Assembly: GCA_029864945.1 (NCBI GenBank)
Contig: JAOTSL010000198.1
Location: 1-6,241, forward strand
DNA length: 6,241 nt
Direction of reading: 5' to 3'
Origin: Gammaproteobacteria bacterium
Lineage (GTDB): Bacteria; Pseudomonadota; Gammaproteobacteria; S012-40
Part shown: positions 1 through 4,561 of the stretch, one piece after another
Numbering within the stretch: the stretch's first letter is position 1
Layout: each line of letters starts with the position of its first letter
Program-made: the position numbers and the translations under genes
Notes under the pieces: model-generated
Databases searched by the model: none
Seen by the model: the letters and a program-made list of their open reading frames with translations, nothing else
What the model was told of the DNA's origin: nothing

Positions 1-720
1 TTTGATTTCTTTTTGAAGAGATAACAAAGACTTAACATAAATTCGCGTAGGCTCAAGTAATTTGCTGCCTAATGTTCCGTCGCCGCAAGGCTGGTTTAGG
101 TCGGCACTAACATGTGCAATGATTTTGCGAATCAGGGAATAGCCGTTTGAATGAGCGCCTGATGAAGCGATACCAATAAGGCAATCGCCGGCTGCGACGG
201 ATTTTCCGTCGATAATTTCGTCTTTCTCTACAACGCCGACACAAAAACCGGCTACATCATAGTCTTCACCACTATACATGCCCGGCATTTCTGCTGTTTC
301 GCCGCCAGTGAGTGCTGCACCTGATAGCTCGCAGCCTTTTGCAATACCCTCAACTACGCTGGCAGCGGTATCTACATCCAGTTTGCCAGTTGCATAATAA
401 TCAAGAAAATACAAAGGCTCGGCACCGGTGACTATTATGTCATTAACACACATAGCGACAAGATCGATGCCGATCGTGTCATGTTTGCCCATATCCATCG
501 CTAATTTAAGCTTGGTGCCAACGCCGTCAGTGCCGGAAACAAGAATAGGTTTCTTGTATCTGTCGATAGGAACCTCGAATAATGCACCAAAACCGCCAAG
601 GCCGGATAGCACCCCAGGACGACGCGTGCGGGCCGCCATTGGTTTAATTTTATCTACCAGCTTATTGCCTGCATCAATGTTGACGCCGGCTTCACGATAA
701 TTTAACGATGAACTTTTCAC
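1..720 (-). CDS. purM: Phosphoribosylformylglycinamidine cyclo-ligase (AIR synthetase), N-terminal part, cut by window edge
   Basis: PurM converts formylglycinamidine ribonucleotide plus ATP into aminoimidazole ribonucleotide, the fifth step of de novo purine synthesis, in the cytoplasm. Reading the minus strand gives 240 codons without a stop, about two thirds of the usual ~345 residues; the C-terminal third lies beyond position 1. Visible family blocks in order: LNYREAGVNIDAG (residues 6-18), GGFGALFE (42-49), the Gly-rich ATP-binding GTDGVGTKLKLAMD (63-76), DTIGIDLVAMCVND (81-94), GGETAEMPGMY (139-149), DVAGFCVGVVE (155-165) and SSGAHSNGYSLIRK (186-199). These match E. coli PurM nearly word for word from memory. 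The start is a GTG at 718-720: it places the conserved SLNYREAG block at the right distance, and an in-frame stop (760-762) leaves no better ATG upstream. A weak GAGAA sits about 10 bases before it. The gene is divergent from the DUF2066-hda cluster; purN probably follows beyond the edge. Identity is secure; the exact start is less so. Confidence 0.97.
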   Translation of the reverse strand, partial: MKSSSLNYREAGVNIDAGNKLVDKIKPMAARTRRPGVLSGLGGFGALFEVPIDRYKKPILVSGTDGVGTKLKLAMDMGKHDTIGIDLVAMCVNDIIVTGAEPLYFLDYYATGKLDVDTAASVVEGIAKGCELSGAALTGGETAEMPGMYSGEDYDVAGFCVGVVEKDEIIDGKSVAAGDCLIGIASSGAHSNGYSLIRKIIAHVSADLNQPCGDGTLGSKLLEPTRIYVKSLLSLQKEIK

Positions 721-734
721 GATTGCGGGATTCT

Positions 735-747
735 CTATATTGTATAG
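735..747. repeat. Short AT-rich inverted repeat in the purM leader
   Basis: CTATA-TTG-TATAG is a perfect 5-bp inverted repeat with a 3-bp spacer, about 15 bp upstream of the purM GTG. It would lie in the purM 5' leader. A similar sequence, CTATACAGTATG, occurs on the plus strand at 859-870, while the minus strand here reads CTATACAATATAG. This might be an operator pair or simply AT-rich coincidence; there is no direct evidence for a regulator. Confidence 0.25.
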
Positions 748-813
748 TGGGACAGTTATTTAGTTGGCTGCTGTGATATCTAAAAGCTAAAATCAGGCGA
801 CAAATTGGACGGC

Positions 814-837
814 ATTATACCTTAAGAGTGGATTATA
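814..837 (-). promoter_or_regulatory. Candidate -10 elements of the purM promoter
   Basis: Two perfect TATAAT hexamers lie on the minus strand, at 814-819 and 832-837, upstream of purM in the correct orientation. Either would give a leader of roughly 85-105 nucleotides. Neither has a recognisable TTGACA box at 16-18 bases, and the surrounding DNA is AT-rich, so a chance match is possible. I saw no full PurR operator near them. Confidence 0.35.
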
Positions 838-875
838 AAAAAAGCAGTTTTAAGAACGCTATACAGTATGATTTT

Positions 876-884
876 TGCTATTAT
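876..884 (+). promoter_or_regulatory. Candidate extended -10 promoter for the DUF2066-hda operon
   Basis: TGCTATTAT at 876-884 is a TGn-extended -10 box with one mismatch to TATAAT, located 74 bp before the DUF2066 start. No good -35 lies 17 bp upstream, which is common for extended -10 promoters. Transcription would begin near 890, giving a leader of about 65 nucleotides that is very rich in T (890-940). It is the best plus-strand candidate in the divergent region, but it is inferred by eye only. Confidence 0.35.
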
Positions 885-957
885 GAATATTGCGTTTTTC
901 GTACCGTTTTTTATTTTTCTAATTTTCCTTAATTTTTCCTAATATATAGGTAAGGCA

Positions 958-2163
958 TTGGCAATTTCTTTGAAGCAATCAATCCTAAAGTTCCTGATAT
1001 TCGCCCTCTGCATAGCCATTTTCTCTCCGGCTAACGCCACAATACTCAAAAACTTGTTTGAGGTTGGTGTTCCGGTTATGTCCCAGAGTGGAAACGATCG
1101 CAAAAAGGCGAGCAAAGAAGCATTCGAGATTTTATTAGTGCGGATAACCGGTAGACGGGATCTCGCTTCTACCGAAACTGGTCAATTGATGATTGAAAAT
1201 GCTCGACGGTATGTCAGCAGCTTTCGATATGAGGTATTGGTTGAGCCGGTTTTTGATCAGCCAGCAGTAACTCGGGCTGATCAGATTGATGCAGAGCTTG
1301 GGATAAATGAGCTAATAAATGAACAGGTCGAGCCAGAAGTAAATGTTGAACCGGTTCATCAGCCAGAGGCAATCAAAAAGCCAACTCAGAAGTTAGTGGT
1401 GCGGTTTGATGAAAGGGCAGTAACAAATAGTTTATGGAAGCAAAAATTACCAGTTTGGGGTGAAACAAGGCCTGGAACCTTGTTGTGGGTTGCTGTGCAG
1501 GGTGACGAGAGACGCATTTTATTAGATTCAAATGAATCAACGCCGCTGCTAGCCTATATTCAAAAACAGGCTGAAAAACGGGGTCTTCCTATGCTTTTTC
1601 CGTTACTGGATCTTGAAGATCAGATTAGTATTAACGTAACTGATGTATGGGGTGGTTTCAAAGATCCTATAAAAAATGCATCTTTGCGGTATCTGCCTGA
1701 GGCCATTTTGTCGGCAAGATTATTTCGCGATACTTTTGGTGTTTGGCAAACGCGATGGACTTTGTATCAGGGTACTGATGAGCTCAATTGGCAAGTAACA
1801 GCCCCGGATCTTGAGACTGCAGTGATTGACGGGCTTGATCAGTTGGCGGATAGACTGGCTTTGAAATATGCGCATATCTCTTCAGTGCAGGATGACAGTG
1901 AGTTTCTGATTCATGTTACCGAAGTAAAGACTCTGTCGGATTATGAGCGTGTAAATACATACTTTGCCGCACTTTCTTCTATTAAGCGTGCTGAGCTTGC
2001 ACAAATAAAGGGTGATGAACTGGTTTATCGTCTTGATTTGCGTAGTAATTCAGATGCATTAAAACAGGCGATTAAACTCGGTAAGGTGTTGCTAACATCA
2101 GAAGACCCTTTTGCTATCGAAGCAAGTAATAATAGCAGGTTGAGTTATCGCTTACTGCCATGA
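958..2163 (+). CDS. DUF2066 family exported protein of unknown function
   Basis: The 401-residue product begins with a clear signal peptide: K6 and K11, a hydrophobic core at about 12-22, and an Ala-Asn-Ala cleavage site ending near residue 27, so the mature protein should be periplasmic or envelope-associated. The N-terminal block LFEVGVPVMSQ (33-43), the stretch through AFEILLVRITGRRDL (55-69) and the block LVVRFDERAV (146-155) followed by LPVWGETRPGTLLWVAV (164-180) are typical of the gammaproteobacterial DUF2066 family, whose role is unknown. Residues about 97-145 form an acidic, Glu/Pro/Val-rich linker that appears longer than usual and carries an internal repeat. The start is a TTG: an in-frame stop at 940-942 excludes anything far upstream, AGG at 948-950 is well spaced, and this start gives an intact signal peptide; TTG at 970 is the alternative. 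The gene opens a tightly packed operon, and its TGA overlaps the next ATG. Family assignment is fairly sure; function is not known. Confidence 0.88.
   Translation: MAISLKQSILKFLIFALCIAIFSPANATILKNLFEVGVPVMSQSGNDRKKASKEAFEILLVRITGRRDLASTETGQLMIENARRYVSSFRYEVLVEPVFDQPAVTRADQIDAELGINELINEQVEPEVNVEPVHQPEAIKKPTQKLVVRFDERAVTNSLWKQKLPVWGETRPGTLLWVAVQGDERRILLDSNESTPLLAYIQKQAEKRGLPMLFPLLDLEDQISINVTDVWGGFKDPIKNASLRYLPEAILSARLFRDTFGVWQTRWTLYQGTDELNWQVTAPDLETAVIDGLDQLADRLALKYAHISSVQDDSEFLIHVTEVKTLSDYERVNTYFAALSSIKRAELAQIKGDELVYRLDLRSNSDALKQAIKLGKVLLTSEDPFAIEASNNSRLSYRLLP
1240..1366 (+). repeat. Degenerate in-frame direct repeat inside the DUF2066 linker
   Basis: The 25 bases at 1240-1264 (coding VEPVFDQPA-like sequence) recur at 1345-1366 (coding VEPVHQP) with one three-base gap and two substitutions. 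The copies are 105 bp, exactly 35 codons, apart, and a third partial VEPEV copy begins at 1328. The pattern fits an old in-frame tandem duplication that lengthened the acidic linker. Confidence 0.55.
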
Positions 2164-2735
2164 AGTTGAAGTTAAAAGATATTCCAAACCTAATATGTGT
2201 GTTGCGCATCATACTTATTTTTCCTGTTGTAACACTCATTCTCAATGGTAATTATGTTTTTGCATTGATCCTTTTTGTTATAGCAGGCTTGTCTGACGGG
2301 CTTGATGGCTTTTTAGCAAAACACTTTCACTGGCAGTCCCGATTGGGTTCCATTTTAGATCCGCTAGCAGACAAACTGCTGTTGGTCAGCGCTTACATCG
2401 CCATGACCTATGTCGGACTGATACCAATTTGGCTGGTTGTGGCAGTATTTGGTCGAGACATTATCATTGTTGCCGGTGGTTACGCCTACCATAAGCTCAT
2501 CGGTGAATTTGAAATGGCGCCGAGTTTTATCAGCAAATTCAACACGTTTATGCAAATATTAATGATTACCGGCGTGTTGAGTCAGCAACTGACAGAAATC
2601 CCCCTGCATATTATTGACTGGATGGTGATGGCGACATTGGTTACGATTATACTTAGTGGAATGGACTATGTAATAGTTTGGGGAAGACGGGCGGTTACCG
2701 CGTATGCGAACAATAAGAGCAATGTGAAGAGATGA
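2160..2735 (+). CDS. CDP-alcohol phosphatidyltransferase (PgsA / cardiolipin synthase-like)
   Basis: This is a 191-residue integral membrane enzyme that should transfer a phosphatidyl group from CDP-diacylglycerol to an alcohol acceptor, probably glycerol-3-phosphate or phosphatidylglycerol, at the inner membrane. The CDP-alcohol signature is complete apart from one change: D46-x2-D49-G50-x2-A53-K54-x8-G63-x3-D67-x3-D71, with Lys54 where the consensus has Arg. The four aspartates that bind the two metal ions are all present. About six hydrophobic segments can be seen: roughly 9-28, 31-45, 73-87, 88-107, 128-141 and 152-174. Basic residues at both ends (KLKLKD and NNKSNVKR) suggest cytoplasmic termini. 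The ATG overlaps the stop of the preceding gene (ATGA), with no convincing ribosome binding site of its own, so translation is probably coupled. The substrate cannot be read from sequence, so pgsA and cardiolipin synthase both remain possible and I give no symbol. Confidence 0.9.
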   Translation: MKLKLKDIPNLICVLRIILIFPVVTLILNGNYVFALILFVIAGLSDGLDGFLAKHFHWQSRLGSILDPLADKLLLVSAYIAMTYVGLIPIWLVVAVFGRDIIIVAGGYAYHKLIGEFEMAPSFISKFNTFMQILMITGVLSQQLTEIPLHIIDWMVMATLVTIILSGMDYVIVWGRRAVTAYANNKSNVKR

Positions 2736-3781
2736 CAGAATCTAGATCTTTGATTTTATTGGCAGGCGGGCTTTGCATCGGTGGGCTGGTTTATTTGCTA
2801 TCGCCAGTATTAATGCCGTTTCTTGTTGCAACACTGCTTGCGTACATAGGCGATCCGCTGGTAGATAAGCTGGAAGAAAAAATCCCGCGTGGAATTTCTG
2901 TATTGATTGTATTTTTGATTATCACCATGTTTCTCTTAACGCTGCTTTTTATACTACTGCCTATGATTGAGCGTCAGTTAAGCAACTTTGTTTTAGCCAT
3001 CCCCAAATACCTAGACTGGATTCAGAATATCGTATTGCCCTGGTTTATAAGTAACTTAGGTATAAGTGGTTTGGAGCTGGATTTTGCTGAAATTAAAACA
3101 ACAATAAAAGATCATTGGACCAAGGCCGGTGGTGTAGCAGCAGGGCTAGTAGGTACGGTTTCAAAATCAGGGATGGCCATTATTGGCTGGGTAATTAACA
3201 TTGCGCTAATACCTGTGCTCACATTTTATATGTTACGTGACTGGGATATTTTAAAAGAGCGTATCTTAGAACTAATGCCAAGAAAATCACAAGCCAGCGT
3301 TATCGAAATAGTAAGAGACTCAGATTCCGTGTTAAGTGCATTTTTGCGCGGTCAGCTAATGGTTATGTTTGCGCTTGGCACAATCTACAGTATCGGATTA
3401 TGGATGATTGGTCTGGATTTTTCATTGCTAATAGGTATGCTGGCCGGCATTGTGAGTTTTGTTCCTTATTTGGGTTTTATCGTGGGAATCATTGTTGCCG
3501 GAGTTGCAGTGATGGTGCAGTTTCAAGATGTGTATCAACTGTTGCCTGTATTTTTGGTGTTTGGTGTCGGTCAAATTTTTGAAAGCTTTTTACTAACGCC
3601 ACTATTAGTTGGCGATAAAATTGGGCTGCACCCGGTTGCTGTTATTTTTGCAGTAATGGCCGGTGGCCAGTTGTTTGGTTTTTTTGGAATACTGCTCGCC
3701 TTACCGGTTGCAGCGGTTGTGATGGTATTGGTTCGTCACGCCCATGAACGTTATCTGCAAAGTCAACTTTACACGGGGTAA
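2732..3781 (+). CDS. perM: AI-2E family (PerM-like) inner membrane transporter
   Basis: The 349-residue polytopic membrane protein is close in length to E. coli PerM (about 353). Hydrophobic segments occur at roughly 8-39 (two passes), 56-78, 147-168, 207-226, 231-262, 270-290 and 299-334, with a soluble stretch between about 80 and 145. Family hallmarks are visible: PVLTFYMLRDWD (161-172), FLRGQ (204-208), VPYLGFIVG (244-252), and the C-terminal block from PLLVGDKIGLHP (290-301) to GGQLFGFFGILLALP (311-325). Members of the superfamily include the TqsA autoinducer-2 exporter and cation/proton antiporters, so the cargo of this one is unknown; autoinducer export should not be assumed. The ATG overlaps the previous stop by ATGA. 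AAGAG-like purines just before it could help initiation. The gene next to hda is a PerM homologue in various gammaproteobacteria as I recall, which supports the symbol moderately. Confidence 0.9.
   Translation: MTESRSLILLAGGLCIGGLVYLLSPVLMPFLVATLLAYIGDPLVDKLEEKIPRGISVLIVFLIITMFLLTLLFILLPMIERQLSNFVLAIPKYLDWIQNIVLPWFISNLGISGLELDFAEIKTTIKDHWTKAGGVAAGLVGTVSKSGMAIIGWVINIALIPVLTFYMLRDWDILKERILELMPRKSQASVIEIVRDSDSVLSAFLRGQLMVMFALGTIYSIGLWMIGLDFSLLIGMLAGIVSFVPYLGFIVGIIVAGVAVMVQFQDVYQLLPVFLVFGVGQIFESFLLTPLLVGDKIGLHPVAVIFAVMAGGQLFGFFGILLALPVAAVVMVLVRHAHERYLQSQLYTG
3775..3778 (+). promoter_or_regulatory. Ribosome binding site that fixes the hda start at 3783
   Basis: GGGG(T) at 3775-3778 lies four bases before the ATG at 3783, inside the last codons of perM. 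An upstream in-frame ATG at 3744 would add 13 residues that overlap perM and resemble no Hda. The 3783 start puts the clamp-binding QIPLSL motif close to the N-terminus, as expected. Confidence 0.6.
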
Positions 3782-3782
3782 T

Positions 3783-4517
3783 ATGCTTTCTAATCAAATT
3801 CCTCTTTCACTTACCATACGTGACGAAGCCAGTTTTACTAATTTTTATACGCCGGGAAATGAAGTTGCGTTCTCGCACATAAAAAATAGTGTGAGCAAAG
3901 CGATGAGTGACGGCTCTATATTTGTTTGGGGCGCTCATTGTTCAGGCAAAACGCACATGTTGCAGGCGGCTTGTTTAAGAGCAAGCGAACAGGGTATGAA
4001 AGCCGCCTATATTCCATTAAATGACGATGTCGAATTTAATGTAAACATACTTGATGAGCTTGAAAATTTTGATCTCGTTTGTATCGATGATATTGACGCA
4101 ATAGCCGGATCAAAAAAATGGGAGCAAGCGATATTCTTTTTTTATAATCGTGCATTTGAAACCGGCGCACAGGTCATTATTTCTGGCCAAAAAAGCCTAA
4201 AAGAAACCGAGTTGGTTTTACCTGATCTGATTTCACGATTGACCTGGGGATTTGTTTTTCACTTGCAAACATTGACAGATGAAAACAAATCCAAAGCATT
4301 GCAATCAAGAGCCATGCTAAGAGGCTTTGAACTGCCTGATAATGTCGTAGCCTATTTATTACGTCGAATCCCGCGGGATATGAACACCTTGTTCACCATG
4401 TTAGATGAGTTAGATCTCGTCAGTTTAAGCGCCAAAAAACGTTTATCAATCCCTATCGTTAAGCAATGGTTTGATACATCCGAAAGCGCTAATAAAATAC
4501 TGACAAAATTAGAATAA
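3783..4517 (+). CDS. hda: DnaA regulatory inactivator Hda
   Basis: Hda is an AAA+ protein that, bound to the DNA-loaded beta sliding clamp, makes DnaA hydrolyse its ATP and so prevents repeated initiation (RIDA). The 244-residue product (E. coli about 233) carries the N-terminal clamp-binding hexamer QIPLSL (5-10). Next come Walker A GAHCSGKT (50-57), Walker B LVCIDDID (98-105), a sensor 1 region around IISGQ (132-136), box VII LPDLISRLTWG (146-156) with the candidate arginine finger R152, and sensor 2 around R198 in RRIPRDMNTLF. RAMLRGFELPDNV (176-188) and a C-terminal IPIVKQWFD (223-231) match E. coli Hda closely. There is no DnaA domain IV helix-turn-helix, which excludes DnaA itself. It starts one base after perM ends and is the last gene of the tight cluster. 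The P-loop keeps canonical Lys-Thr. Identification is strong. Confidence 0.95.
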   Translation: MLSNQIPLSLTIRDEASFTNFYTPGNEVAFSHIKNSVSKAMSDGSIFVWGAHCSGKTHMLQAACLRASEQGMKAAYIPLNDDVEFNVNILDELENFDLVCIDDIDAIAGSKKWEQAIFFFYNRAFETGAQVIISGQKSLKETELVLPDLISRLTWGFVFHLQTLTDENKSKALQSRAMLRGFELPDNVVAYLLRRIPRDMNTLFTMLDELDLVSLSAKKRLSIPIVKQWFDTSESANKILTKLE

Positions 4518-4523
4518 TCTTTT

Positions 4524-4532
4524 TGCTATTTA
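4524..4532 (+). promoter_or_regulatory. Weak possible promoter in the hda-rep gap
   Basis: The 44-bp gap contains TGCTATTTA, which resembles a TGn-extended -10. It shares the 11-mer TTTTTGCTATT (4520-4530) with the candidate operon promoter at 872-882. A CTGACA at 4500-4505 is one base off the -35 consensus but 21 bp away, too far for ideal use. It could give rep some transcription independent of hda, or be chance in AT-rich DNA. Confidence 0.2.
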
Positions 4533-4561
4533 GCCTTTTTTTGTTGGAACCCAGTTAAAAA

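Noticed and set aside
428..700. 90-codon plus-strand open frame
   Set aside because: It lies wholly antisense to the highly conserved purM sequence, and its product has no recognisable features; it is a shadow frame.
712..727. Possible PurR operator across the purM start (minus strand CCGCAATCGTGAAAAG)
   Set aside because: Only about half of the positions match the 16-bp palindromic consensus and the right half-site is absent.
890..945. Long T-rich stretch as a terminator or riboswitch
   Set aside because: No stable hairpin precedes it and no known riboswitch core can be seen; it is most simply an AT-rich leader.
2364..2555. 63-codon minus-strand frame within the phosphatidyltransferase gene, and a 60-codon plus frame at 3400-3582
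   Set aside because: Both overlap genes with full family signatures, lack ribosome sites and resemble no protein I know.
4524..4541. GCTATTTAGC followed by a T run after hda, as a terminator
   Set aside because: The stem is only three to four base pairs with a two- to four-base loop, too weak for an intrinsic terminator, so I do not call one between hda and rep.
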